From Pseudomonadota bacterium (GTDB taxonomy: Bacteria; Bdellovibrionota_B; Oligoflexia; Oligoflexales; CAIYRB01), in contig JAPLFY010000120.1 of NCBI GenBank assembly GCA_026390435.1, forward strand, positions 1 through 64,000: DNA of 64,000 nucleotides, given 5' to 3'. A program made the position numbers and the translations under genes. Under the pieces are notes generated by a model. It saw only the letters and a list, made by a program, of their open reading frames with translations, was not told where the DNA came from and ran no database searches. Of the stretch, positions 26,190-35,006 are shown one piece after another (within the stretch, counting starts at the first letter, position 1; each line of letters opens with the position of its first letter).

Positions 26190-26811
26190 CTACAAAATCT
26201 TCCTTAACTTTATTTGAGGATACATAGGATTTGACTCGCGGATCGTAGATCGATACCGACCCCGTCTCAAAGTTGTAGACCCAGCCGTAAATTCTTACCT
26301 GACCTGACTGCAGTGCTGCGGACACGGCAGGGTGCGTGCGCAAGTTGTCAGCCTGAACCAAGACGTTTTCCTGCACAACTTCTAGCAGATTTTCCATTCT
26401 AGGCGTCCCTTCCAGACGACGCTTGGTCGCCTCAGCATTGCTCAGCCACCGTTTCACGGAAGGAAGCCCATCTAGGTTGACATGATTGGCCAAGGCAGCC
26501 ATGGCACCGCATTTGGAATGCCCACAAATTACAATGTTGCTCACTCGTAACCCCGCGACGGCGAATTCAATGGTCGCCTCCTCGCCGCTACTTGCCGCTC
26601 CGTAAGGCGGCACAATGTTACCGGCATTTCGAATCAAGAAGATCTCACCAGGCTCGGCTTGAGTGACCAAGTTCGGATCAATTCTGGAATCAGAGCAGGC
26701 GATCATAAGTGTGTGCGGAGCTTGACCTTGAGACAGAGATTGGAAAAGCTCTTGTTTCTGGGGGAATACGTTTTCTCGGAATCTGCGGAGGCCAGGGATC
26801 AGGTTGTTCAT
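26167..26811 (-). CDS. Beta-class carbonic anhydrase
   Basis: A 214-residue enzyme that interconverts CO2 and bicarbonate. The zinc ligands are C39, H98 and C101 (CSDSR and CGHSKCGA), with the D41-R43 dyad and the loop RNAGNIVPPYG. The start at 26811 has GGGAG seven bases upstream; a frame to 26829 adds six residues without a ribosome site. It is followed by the overlapping bestrophin gene. A predicted promoter and a 45-bp box shared with the NhaR-like gene lie upstream. Confidence 0.95.
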   Translation of the reverse strand: MNNLIPGLRRFRENVFPQKQELFQSLSQGQAPHTLMIACSDSRIDPNLVTQAEPGEIFLIRNAGNIVPPYGAASSGEEATIEFAVAGLRVSNIVICGHSKCGAMAALANHVNLDGLPSVKRWLSNAEATKRRLEGTPRMENLLEVVQENVLVQADNLRTHPAVSAALQSGQVRIYGWVYNFETGSVSIYDPRVKSYVSSNKVKEDFVDAERFAL

Positions 26812-26864
26812 CGTTAGTCTCCCGTTCAAAAGTTACTTGCTGATTATCGACATGCCTCATGATT

Positions 26865-26909
26865 TACTGAAATCGATAATAATAATGAAATACTTCGCTT
26901 TTAACAAAG
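26865..26909 (-). promoter_or_regulatory. Carbonic anhydrase promoter inside a shared box
   Basis: On the minus strand TTGTTA (26902-26907) and TATTAT (26879-26884) are 17 bp apart, a plausible promoter for the carbonic anhydrase/bestrophin pair. The region matches the one upstream of the LysR gene (28494-28538): TACTGAAATCGA, then 12 variable bases, then AATACTTCGCTTT apart from small changes. A flanking inverted repeat pairs 26837-26850 with 26927-26940 at 12 of 14 positions. Confidence 0.5.
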
Positions 26910-26940
26910 CATTCGGTGTTATGAATTCGGTAATCAGCAT

Positions 26941-27199
26941 TGGAATTAGGTGCTTATCACCAGGACCGAATGGCAAGGTCAGTCGCGCTATTAAAGGCCG
27001 CCGTCGAAAGCTAAGGTCCTTAGAGGTCGCGCCCTTTGATCACGAATTCAACTGCACACAAGCGGTGCTCATGATCATCAACCTTGCCAGCTCAAGCTAG
27101 CAGTGCGCTGCACTGCTGGGAAGTGACATAGGTAAGTCATTAAATGACTAGTGAATTATTTACTAAGGAAAAGAGATTGGAGGTGAGGCGGTTACGTGA
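26941..27199. other. Non-coding gap
   Basis: No supported gene. It holds a hairpin AGCAGTGC/GCACTGCT (27099-27117) and a 15-bp palindrome AGTCATTAAATGACT (27135-27149), the latter just past the stop of the lipoprotein gene at 27200. Neither has a clear T-tract. Confidence 0.4.
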
Positions 27200-28303
27200 T
27201 TACAAGGACTTGCCGAAAGTGACTGACCCCATATCAGGCGTAAGGAATCCCGCACCGGGCGCAGTGGCCTTCAAAGAACCTGTCACCGCTGCATTGCTCG
27301 CGGAGTCCTGTAAAGTATAAGACGGTGACGTATTCGACCCGGTAAACGAGACTACGCCCGTCCAACTATCGACACTGAGCTCGATCTTGCCCGTGCTGCG
27401 CCAGATATTATCATCTGAAGACGAGTCGCTGGTGACACCTAAAAATTTGTATTTATATATATCGTAGTAACTCAAAGTGGCTGACGGGGTAATAAACGAA
27501 TAATCATCTTTGGCGAAGTTGATGCAGTCATCGGCGCGAGACTCAATATTGTTGTTAACCGAGAACTTGCAGCCAGTAAGGGCATTGGTGCCGTCGAGAC
27601 TGACCACTCGCCGTTTAAAGGTTGTTGGAATGAAGCCGTAAAGCAACTCTGCAGTCTGTTCTGAGACAAATTGCAGATGGAAAGTACCTTCTTTGCAGCC
27701 TGTTTTACCCAAAACTACGTCCTGCAAGGACGTGAATGGCTTACCCTTGAGCCCAGACACATCGCCAGATGAGCAGCTCAGATACATGTACACTTTCAAA
27801 GTAGCTGTTAGTGAATTGACAGTCAGACTGGGGTCTGTGAGTTGCTTCACGCAATTGGACACGTCAAGATTTTTGATAATCTTTGCCGATACCTTATTGG
27901 CATCAATCGTTGTCGTATCTAGTTCAGACAGACAGCTAGTAATGTTGGTTGGCAGAGTCACCTGTGCCTTCGGTTGGTTGTTGTAAAACACACTAGTTTG
28001 AGAGAGCGTGGTGAGGACTTGTTCAGCAGTTTTGCTGTTAAGCTTATAGCCTTCAGTCGGGACCAAATCCGCATCAACCAAAAATGCACCGGACACTGGT
28101 AACGGTGTCACAGCAGTATCTGGCGGTGGCGCGGAGGGTGCGGGTGAGGTTGTCTGGCTTTTGGTTCGCTCCGAACTAGCTGGCTGATTACAGCTCGCAG
28201 TCAAAACAAAAAATACCGCTATAGCGATTAACGAAGCCGCTTGTAATACATCTTCCAATCGCGCCCAGCGCACTGGGGAGTAGCCGCTCTGATATGCACC
28301 CAT
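27200..28303 (-). CDS. Lipoprotein of unknown function
   Basis: A 367-residue exported protein. A long N-terminal stretch leads to a hydrophobic segment ending LTASC (near residue 38), a good lipobox. A linker rich in Ser, Pro and Thr follows, then an unrecognised domain with several cysteines (ITSCLSEL, YLSCSSGD, KTGCKEG) and a beta-rich C-terminus. GGAGG precedes the ATG. It is divergent from the NhaR-like gene. Confidence 0.65.
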   Translation of the reverse strand: MGAYQSGYSPVRWARLEDVLQAASLIAIAVFFVLTASCNQPASSERTKSQTTSPAPSAPPPDTAVTPLPVSGAFLVDADLVPTEGYKLNSKTAEQVLTTLSQTSVFYNNQPKAQVTLPTNITSCLSELDTTTIDANKVSAKIIKNLDVSNCVKQLTDPSLTVNSLTATLKVYMYLSCSSGDVSGLKGKPFTSLQDVVLGKTGCKEGTFHLQFVSEQTAELLYGFIPTTFKRRVVSLDGTNALTGCKFSVNNNIESRADDCINFAKDDYSFITPSATLSYYDIYKYKFLGVTSDSSSDDNIWRSTGKIELSVDSWTGVVSFTGSNTSPSYTLQDSASNAAVTGSLKATAPGAGFLTPDMGSVTFGKSL

Positions 28304-28493
28304 GAGCCCTCCGCTCGCTCCACCTAAGGTCGAAATCAGCAGTCACAAAGTAAACTGTGACTCCCCACCGTATCGTATCGACCAGAAGATAAAAAAACAT
28401 TAGGTGAAAATCTTAGACTCGTGAGAAAAACCAGACAGAACAGGTATCTATGCTAGCAAAATTACCAATTGATTGCTGACCTGTGGCATGGTC

Positions 28494-28538
28494 TACTGAA
28501 ATCGAACAAAAATACATAATACTTCGCTTTAAATGAAG
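28494..28538 (+). promoter_or_regulatory. Shared box upstream of the LysR gene
   Basis: The second copy of the two-part box (TACTGAAATCGA, 12 bases, AATACTTCGCTTT), 28 bp ahead of the regulator start. Its right part extends into the inverted repeat CTTC-N9-GAAG. The position suits autoregulation by the LysR protein. Confidence 0.5.
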
Positions 28539-28565
28539 TAAGGCTTTAGGCCAAACGGAAGTCAA

Positions 28566-29456
28566 ATGTCGGCAAGACCATGGGTCAACTACCACCATCT
28601 ACTTTATTTCAAGACCATCGCTCTGGAGGGCGGCATCGCCAATGCTGCCAAGAAGTTGCGGCTGGGGCAGCCGACGCTTTCCACGCAGCTGAAACAATTT
28701 GAATCAACTATTGGGCACCAACTTTTTGATCGCTCAAAAAGGCAATTGCAGCTGACCGAAGCCGGGCGCTTAGTCTTGGGATATGCGAACGAAATTTTTC
28801 GCCTCGGCGACGAGATGTTAGACGCCATAAATGACCGCCACATGGCAGCCAAGCTACAGATCCAAATCGGTGTTGCTGACACTGTGCCTAAGCACTTGAC
28901 TCTGAGTCTTTTTCATAAAGCGCAGGAAGCACACGACTGTGTCGTGTCGATCACAGAGGGCCACGGTCACGAACTGCTACGAGAATTACGAGCGCACAGG
29001 GTCGACTTAGTTATGACTAACGATGCTCCACACGCTGCAGATGCCACAGGTATCTTCGCAAAAAGCATAGCTCGCATGCCAGTCGTGGTGTGTGGCTCGA
29101 AAAAATTCGCCCGCTTAAAAACCGGGTTTCCCGAGTCCCTTAAAAACCAACCATTCGTGATGCCGTCTGTGCACACCAAGCTACGCCATGACGTGGAGCA
29201 TTTCCTTAAGCTCCGTGACATTAATGTGGATATGGTGGCGGAGGTGCAAGATACAAGCTTACAAAAGCTAATGGGCTCGCACGGCGATGGCTTAATCCCC
29301 ATCGCGGCACCAGCAGCTGAGGAAATGATCGGCAGCAAATCGTTGGTAGTGATTGGCACTCTTTTGGATGTTTACGAAGAGCTATGGTTGATTGCAGGCA
29401 AAAGACGCCTGCAAAATCCTATTGCCGCACAGATCATGAAAGACTTTCGACTTTAG
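28566..29456 (+). CDS. NhaR-like LysR transcription regulator
   Basis: A 296-residue regulator. Residues 6-65 are the winged helix-turn-helix (WVNYHHLLYFKTIALEGGIANAAKKL in outline, then QPTLSTQLKQFE). The opening N-Y-H-H-L-L-Y-F and the overall C-terminal ligand domain resemble NhaR, the activator that responds to sodium and pH in enterobacteria. GGAAG lies five bases before the ATG. A box in its promoter is repeated ahead of the carbonic anhydrase/bestrophin pair, suggesting that this operon is a target. No Na+/H+ antiporter gene is in the window. Confidence 0.85.
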   Translation: MSARPWVNYHHLLYFKTIALEGGIANAAKKLRLGQPTLSTQLKQFESTIGHQLFDRSKRQLQLTEAGRLVLGYANEIFRLGDEMLDAINDRHMAAKLQIQIGVADTVPKHLTLSLFHKAQEAHDCVVSITEGHGHELLRELRAHRVDLVMTNDAPHAADATGIFAKSIARMPVVVCGSKKFARLKTGFPESLKNQPFVMPSVHTKLRHDVEHFLKLRDINVDMVAEVQDTSLQKLMGSHGDGLIPIAAPAAEEMIGSKSLVVIGTLLDVYEELWLIAGKRRLQNPIAAQIMKDFRL

Positions 29457-29504
29457 AGCTCAGTGACTTCAAAGCTCAGTGACTTCAAAGCTCAATGGCT
29501 CTAA
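29457..29504 (+). repeat. Three tandem 16-bp units
   Basis: AGCTCAGTGACTTCAA occurs twice in perfect tandem (29457-29472, 29473-29488) and a third time with four changes (29489-29504). It fills the gap between the LysR stop and the next gene. A GTG in the second unit opens the next reading frame but lacks a ribosome site. Confidence 0.75.
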
Positions 29505-29523
29505 AGCTAAACACGGTGTAACG

Positions 29524-30864
29524 ATGCCTCCCGAACCCATGTCGATTAATCAGATATCCCGCACAATCTCCAAAAAAAGATTTTTTATCGTTGCCCTAGC
29601 AGTGCTATCGCTGCTGCTTTGGCGCATCTTTTATGGCCTAAGCCAAAATTTTTGGCACGAAGATATCGTGCAAATTTACCTACTCGGTCTTAAGTACGCA
29701 ACCACAGGACTTTGGCCTTATTTTGGCCCGGACATAGTCCACACCAATCAACAAATCCCCGGCGCTCTGCAGTCTCTTATCATCGGCTTACCGCTGCGTC
29801 TGACACAGGTCGCAGAAACACCCTTTGTCGTGGTCAATGTGCTGTCGCTAATGGGACTCGCGCTTTTGTCATGGTATTTAGCGCGGCGCTTCACCCAATT
29901 TTCCTGTCTGCTACTTCTTATCTGGCTAGCCACGCTACCTTCCACACTGCAAATTTCGACGAATACTTACAACCCCTCTTATCTTTTGTTCCCAGCGTGC
30001 TTGTTCTTCGTAGGCTGGTTCGAATCACAAGCAAAATTCAGAACTCTGCATTTAGGCGCATTTAGTGTGGGCGCAAGTATGGGTTTTGCAATCATGTTCA
30101 CTTTTCAATTGCATATGAGTTGGCCGCTATTTTTTCCCTTTGTACTCAGCGCCATATTGCTCCCATCTAAGGAGCTATCGCGCTTGTACTTAATACTGGG
30201 CTTAGCTACCGGAGCAGCGTTAGTCTCGACTCTTTTACTTCCGACCCTAATTGCATACGGTGTATCCTCACTGTGGACAGCCGGAACCAGCAACTCGGGT
30301 CTGCACTTCAGTCAACTACTAGAGGCCCCAGCTATACTCGCGCGCTATGTATCACTCGGCTCTTACGAATTTTTTGGCTTTAATCTCAGCGCCAGTATCG
30401 ACGAGCGCCGCCAATTTATACTTGAGCGCCCGATACTGATCCTGAGCGCCGTCGCTTTAGCAGCCGGATTGCTCTGGCAGTTTTACCTGACCCTGCGCAT
30501 GATCACTGATTATGCCCGCAACAAGAACAGGCGTTACCCTGAATACACGCTATTCCTGTTAGTGCTACTTTGGGTCACCATGATCTTCATGCTGACTCCA
30601 AGACCTCCAGTGCTGCGCAATTTTTACTTAATGTTCCCAGTAGTCGTGCTGGCCATGGTGCGCCTGTTCACTGACTTAGGGAACGCTAAGGTCGTCAAGC
30701 GCTTGCTGACGGGGCTCATCGCTGCGAGCAGCGTTTTTCACAGCGTTGTGGGTATCACACTGATGCCAGATATCTCGCTGTACCGCGACCGGTCAAAAAT
30801 ACAGCGCGCTTTAGAAGCCGCCGACTACCGCATATTCGGCGAGCGGCGTCCGGGCCGATATTAA
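29524..30864 (+). CDS. Multi-span membrane glycosyltransferase-like protein
   Basis: A 446-residue integral membrane protein with about ten hydrophobic segments. Early on it has NFWHEDIVQIYLLGLKY, an acidic pair after the first helix as in PMT/ArnT-type (GT-C) glycosyltransferases, followed by WPYFGPDIVHTNQQIPGAL. These enzymes transfer sugars from polyprenyl phosphate donors in the outer leaflet of the inner membrane. The match is general, so the acceptor and sugar are unknown. I chose the ATG at 29524; a GTG frame opening at 29479 starts in tandem repeats. Confidence 0.6.
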   Translation: MPPEPMSINQISRTISKKRFFIVALAVLSLLLWRIFYGLSQNFWHEDIVQIYLLGLKYATTGLWPYFGPDIVHTNQQIPGALQSLIIGLPLRLTQVAETPFVVVNVLSLMGLALLSWYLARRFTQFSCLLLLIWLATLPSTLQISTNTYNPSYLLFPACLFFVGWFESQAKFRTLHLGAFSVGASMGFAIMFTFQLHMSWPLFFPFVLSAILLPSKELSRLYLILGLATGAALVSTLLLPTLIAYGVSSLWTAGTSNSGLHFSQLLEAPAILARYVSLGSYEFFGFNLSASIDERRQFILERPILILSAVALAAGLLWQFYLTLRMITDYARNKNRRYPEYTLFLLVLLWVTMIFMLTPRPPVLRNFYLMFPVVVLAMVRLFTDLGNAKVVKRLLTGLIAASSVFHSVVGITLMPDISLYRDRSKIQRALEAADYRIFGERRPGRY

Positions 30865-30889
30865 GGTATTCGGTACTGGTTAGTGATGG

Positions 30890-31270
30890 CTACTCGTCCA
30901 CCGTTAACTGCGGATGGCCGTCGCCGAGGAAGTCGAACATATAGTGCTGTGGTTGGCCGTCTTCGCCGAGCACTTCCAGCATGCCAAAATTGCCACTGCC
31001 ATCGAAATCCCAACCGCGGAAGCCTTTTTTGACCTTAGTTTTGCCGTTGTCGTAATGCCAATCTACGTAAATATCCGTCCGCGTCGGCAGAGGCTCCCCC
31101 TGAACCACTGGCTTATCAGCGCGCAGGGTATAATACAGCCGCGCCGGCTTAGGCTTCGCTACCGTCTCGGGTGGCGGTGGAGTCGTGGCGCAACCGGCCA
31201 AAATGGCAAAGATAACGGGGAGGGCAACGGCGACTCCAAGGCTCGGAAAGGACTTAGGAGAAATTCGCAT
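30890..31270 (-). CDS. Small lipoprotein of unknown function
   Basis: A 126-residue lipoprotein with lipobox ILAGC (cysteine near residue 28) and a proline-rich linker (TTPPPPETVAKPKPA). The mature domain includes TRTDIYVDWHYDNGK and GFRGWDFDGSGNFGMLEVLG, an acidic repeat-like element of the kind seen in calcium-binding loops. No family recognised. It is convergent with the membrane protein gene and divergent from lepA. Confidence 0.7.
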   Translation of the reverse strand: MRISPKSFPSLGVAVALPVIFAILAGCATTPPPPETVAKPKPARLYYTLRADKPVVQGEPLPTRTDIYVDWHYDNGKTKVKKGFRGWDFDGSGNFGMLEVLGEDGQPQHYMFDFLGDGHPQLTVDE

Positions 31271-31381
31271 GGTCGAGATAACCCGTGAAAAAATCGTGTT
31301 TAAAAGATATCCTGCTCCTCTTTATCGGTAGAGACTTAGTTCCTTTGAATGGGCAGCCCGGCCCGCGAGCGAGACGTCAGC

Positions 31382-33184
31382 ATGGAAGATCCTAAATTCA
31401 TTAGAAATTTCTGCATTATTGCGCATATCGATCACGGTAAATCGACGCTTGCTGACCGGCTCATTGAGTTTACGGGCACCCTATCCCAGCGCGAAATGCG
31501 CGAACAAGTCCTCGACAGCATGGATATCGAGCGCGAGCGGGGCATCACCATCAAGGCCCAGACTTGCTCGATGATCTATAAGGCCAAAGACGGCCACTCT
31601 TATCTGTTTAACCTCATCGATACACCCGGACACGTGGACTTCAGTTATGAAGTGTCACGCAGTCTGACCGCCTGCGAGGGCGCCTTGGTGGTGGTCGACG
31701 CCAGTCAGGGAGTGGAGGCTCAAACGGTCGCCAACGTGTCGCTGGCCATGGCCTCCAATTTGACCCTAATTCCGGTCATCAACAAAATCGACTTACCGAG
31801 CGCCGATCCAGAAAAAGTCCGCGGCGAGATTGAAGAAGAGCTAGCGATGGACGCCGACGAGGCAGTACTCGCCAGTGCTAAGACACGAATTGGCATTCAC
31901 GACGTCCTTGAGGCGATCGTCGCCCGTATTCCACCGCCGTTGCCGAAGCGGAGCGAGCCGCTGCAAGCACTTATCTTCGACAGCTGGTTTGACCCTTACA
32001 TGGGCGCTGTATCTTTGATCCGTGTTATGGCGGGTCAGATCCGCCGCGGTCAACACATGCTCATGATGTCGACGGGCAATAAATTCGAAGTATTAAAAGT
32101 TGGCAAACTGACACCACGGCAGGTTGAAGTCGATATGTTGGTTGCCGGCGAAGTGGGCTTCGTTGCCGGATCTATCAAAGGCGTCGGAGACACCCGCGTC
32201 GGCGATACCATCACCGATCCTGATAATCCGGCGAAAGCGCCTCTAGCCGGCTTTAAAAAAGCCAAGCAGATGGTATTTGGCGGTATCTTCCCTATTGATT
32301 CGAGCGACTACCAGGTGCTGCGGGAATCATTCGAAAAGCTGCAGTTGAACGACGCATCACTGACTTTTGAAGTGGAAAGCTCTATAGCTTTGGGCATGGG
32401 CTTCCGCGTTGGCTTCCTCGGCCTTCTCCATATGGATATTATCCAGGAACGCCTTGAGCGCGAGTATAACCTCGACCTGATCTTTACCGCACCGACTGTG
32501 GTCTATCATGTCTTCTCGGTCGACGGTACAGAGATGAAGATCGAAAATCCAGCACGTATGCCCGATCCAACAAAGATCGAGCGTATCGAAGAGCCCTATG
32601 TGCTGCTAACGATCCACACTCCCGAAGAATATATTGGTGGCTTGCTCAAGCTCCTTACAGAACGTCGCGGCATTCAAAAAGGCCTCGACTACCTCACCGC
32701 CAAACGCGTGAAGATCACCTACGAAATCCCGATGAATGAGATGATCTTCGACTTCCACGACAAGTTGAAAAGTATCTCACGCGGCTATGCTTCGATGGAC
32801 TACGAAATCAACGACTATCGTCCAGGCGACCTGGTGAAGCTCGACATCCTCGTGAACAACGAATCAGTGGATGCCCTGTCCTGCATCGTCCACCGTTCGA
32901 CTGCACCACACCGTGGCCGCTCGCTGTGCAAGAAGCTCAAAGACATTCTGCCACGGCATATGTTCCAGATCGCTCTGCAAGCTGCTATCGGCAGCAAAGT
33001 GCTGGCGCGAGAGACGGTGGCTGCTATGCGTAAAGATGTGACGGCCAAGTGTTACGGCGGTGATATCTCTCGTAAACGCAAACTGCTCGAGAAGCAAAAA
33101 GAGGGCAAGAAGCGGATGAAGTCGGTCGGCAAAGTCGACATTCCGCAGGACGCCTTCATGGCGATCTTGCAGCTTGATGACTAA
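31382..33184 (+). CDS. lepA: Elongation factor 4 (LepA)
   Basis: A 600-residue translational GTPase that acts on stalled or mis-translocated ribosomes. G1 is [10 protein letters not shown]3 DTPGH, G4 NKID. The EF-G-like domains and the LepA-specific C-terminal domain ([19 protein letters not shown]-like basic tail) are complete. The ATG at 31382 gives a length almost identical to E. coli LepA and starts [10 protein letters not shown], as in the family. An upstream ATG at 31349 adds 11 atypical residues. A bidirectional hairpin follows. Confidence 0.97.
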   Translation: MEDPKFIRNFCIIAHIDHGKSTLADRLIEFTGTLSQREMREQVLDSMDIERERGITIKAQTCSMIYKAKDGHSYLFNLIDTPGHVDFSYEVSRSLTACEGALVVVDASQGVEAQTVANVSLAMASNLTLIPVINKIDLPSADPEKVRGEIEEELAMDADEAVLASAKTRIGIHDVLEAIVARIPPPLPKRSEPLQALIFDSWFDPYMGAVSLIRVMAGQIRRGQHMLMMSTGNKFEVLKVGKLTPRQVEVDMLVAGEVGFVAGSIKGVGDTRVGDTITDPDNPAKAPLAGFKKAKQMVFGGIFPIDSSDYQVLRESFEKLQLNDASLTFEVESSIALGMGFRVGFLGLLHMDIIQERLEREYNLDLIFTAPTVVYHVFSVDGTEMKIENPARMPDPTKIERIEEPYVLLTIHTPEEYIGGLLKLLTERRGIQKGLDYLTAKRVKITYEIPMNEMIFDFHDKLKSISRGYASMDYEINDYRPGDLVKLDILVNNESVDALSCIVHRSTAPHRGRSLCKKLKDILPRHMFQIALQAAIGSKVLARETVAAMRKDVTAKCYGGDISRKRKLLEKQKEGKKRMKSVGKVDIPQDAFMAILQLDD

Positions 33185-33186
33185 AA

Positions 33187-33220
33187 AATTAGTGTCTGGC
33201 GCGAGTGCCTGACACTAATT
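33187..33220. terminator. Bidirectional terminator between lepA and cysC
   Basis: AATTAGTGTCTGGC (33187-33200) and GCCTGACACTAATT (33207-33220) form a 14-bp stem with one mismatch. On the minus strand six T residues follow, so it is strongest for cysC. Its right arm overlaps the cysC stop codon. Confidence 0.8.
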
Positions 33221-33872
33221 AGTTCTGATGCTCTTCGGGTAGGCCCTCACGCTTGCCGACTATAGGCTGCGCCATTCTAACCTGCTGGAATAGCGATGTG
33301 CGTAGCGCTAAGGATTCCAACAGGGCATCTAAGCATGCTTCGGGACTTGTGAGATGAGTGCGCAGATGCAAATCTGGGCTACCAGGGGTCTCGTGAGTCG
33401 CATCTAAGCCTGCTACTTGCGTCACCAACCCGCGCGCCGCTTTATCATATAAGCCGCTTGGATCGCGCTGGCTACAAACGTCTATCGGACAATCTACAAA
33501 TACTTCCATGTAATCGTAGTCATCAAGCAGCTCTCGCAGAAGCACGCGGTCGCAGGCAAAGGGCACGATACAGGCCACGATGACAATTAGACCCGCATCT
33601 GCAAATAAACCCGCGACCTCACCGATCCGGCGCACGTTCTCTGCATGATCAGCATCGCTAAAACCTAGGTCCTTATTTAAACTATGGCGCATCAAGTCCC
33701 CGTCGAGGACGTAAGTCGCCATGCCGCGCATGCTGAGAGCATTTTCCAGTGAATGAGCCAACGTCGATTTACCCGAGCCAGATAGACCCGTTAACCAGAT
33801 CACATTGCCTCTATCCACGGATAATTGTGACTTAGACGCGCCGCTGCGTTTCTCATGGGACCGGATTGACAT
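33219..33872 (-). CDS. cysC: Adenylylsulfate kinase
   Basis: A 217-residue kinase that phosphorylates APS to PAPS. The P-loop is GLSGSGKS. DGDLMRHSLNKDLGFSDADH and ENVRRIGEVAGLFADAG match the family closely, as does ERDP-type SQRDPSGLYDKAARG. The substrate-loop motif, usually SPFR/SPYR, reads VPFACDR here. No sulfurylase (cysD/N) or reductase genes are adjacent. A stand-alone CysC can supply PAPS for sulfate assimilation or for sulfotransferases. Confidence 0.9.
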   Translation of the reverse strand: MSIRSHEKRSGASKSQLSVDRGNVIWLTGLSGSGKSTLAHSLENALSMRGMATYVLDGDLMRHSLNKDLGFSDADHAENVRRIGEVAGLFADAGLIVIVACIVPFACDRVLLRELLDDYDYMEVFVDCPIDVCSQRDPSGLYDKAARGLVTQVAGLDATHETPGSPDLHLRTHLTSPEACLDALLESLALRTSLFQQVRMAQPIVGKREGLPEEHQN

Positions 33873-34002
33873 CTGGGAGTCCCTCTAACTGATTGGTGAT
33901 TACATCCACCTTAGCGACAATGATCGCTACAGCCAAAGCTTTTTTTCATGAGACTGGCTGACTGTTTACACCGCACTGAAGAGGTGACTCAAAAACTAGC
34001 GA

Positions 34003-34749
34003 TCACGGAGCCCCTAAGACGTATCGCAAGCCTTGATCCAGCGTCTTACTTAAGTCGAAGGCGCAGTGTCCTGTGCCGCGCGGATGCTCCCCGCTCACTG
34101 CCAATCCACGATCGCGCCAGTAGCTTACCCCCTCCATAGTCTGACGGGCTAAAAAATCACCTCCGTGGATGTAATAAAATACTCTGAAGCCAGCCTTGGT
34201 CTGCGCCGAAATAGGGAGCGAATTTTCTGGCAAAGTCGGCAGCACTGGTGGACCACCACCGCACAGCAAAATCGCACCGCCCTGATATTTGCCAACTTGC
34301 GATGGCAGAAAATCACCACTAATGAACGTTGAACCCGCTGACCAACCAACGAATACTGTGCGCTGCCTCGAGAGCTCTTTGTGCACACTGTAAACTTTTT
34401 CTTCGAGAAGTGAGTTAACGTAGTCAACATGACGCAGCTCAGAGCCAGGACCCGGTTCCGCCCATGAGCGCGTTCCGTTGGGAGCCTGGATCATCAGCAA
34501 AGCCATTTTGTAGACATGTGCAGCGCGCGTTAATTCATTCAGCTGAGATGTATAATGCGGCCCGCCTCCCGCACCGTGAAAGTACACAAGTAGCCATGTG
34601 TTTTTTGGCAAGGGGCTAGCAGGCAGGATCAACGTATATTTGCCATGCCTGTCGAGTTTGACTGAGGTGAACTCGGCTTCATCAGCTTTCGCCGAAATGG
34701 AAACGCTCAGCAAGAACAGGATAGCGATCAATATGCGACAAATTCCCAT
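34003..34749 (-). CDS. Secreted alpha/beta hydrolase (esterase/peptidase-like)
   Basis: A 248-residue hydrolase with signal peptide MGICRILIAILFLLSVSISA. LLVYFHGAGGG is the oxyanion-hole loop, GWSAGS carries the nucleophile serine, and GTGHCAFD near the C-terminus carries the likely histidine. The layout resembles feruloyl esterase/PHB depolymerase-type or phospholipase/carboxylesterase proteins. The start at 34749 follows GGGAGGAGG, so the longer frame to 34800 is rejected. The substrate is unknown. Confidence 0.8.
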   Translation of the reverse strand: MGICRILIAILFLLSVSISAKADEAEFTSVKLDRHGKYTLILPASPLPKNTWLLVYFHGAGGGPHYTSQLNELTRAAHVYKMALLMIQAPNGTRSWAEPGPGSELRHVDYVNSLLEEKVYSVHKELSRQRTVFVGWSAGSTFISGDFLPSQVGKYQGGAILLCGGGPPVLPTLPENSLPISAQTKAGFRVFYYIHGGDFLARQTMEGVSYWRDRGLAVSGEHPRGTGHCAFDLSKTLDQGLRYVLGAP

Positions 34750-35006
34750 CTCAACCTCCTCCCTTGGGGCCACAGCAGTGCCTTCGGCCACTTTCCCCAA
34801 GTCTGGGTCTCGGCAATTCTAAGGGTTAACTGTAATTTCAACTGACGAATCTATAGACACTATCCCGTGGGTGTCCAAAACGTAGCCAAAAATGTGCTGA
34901 GTCTGATCTACAACTACCCTGAACTACTGGCCCCTTGTTCGGAATGATTTTTGCTTACTTAATGGAATCGGTAGTCGAAGGCAGAGGTACAACGAACGAG
35001 GGCCCT

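Noticed and set aside
26804-27100. A 98-codon plus-strand frame upstream of carbonic anhydrase
   Set aside because: No ribosome site or motif; it crosses the carbonic anhydrase promoter and the shared box.
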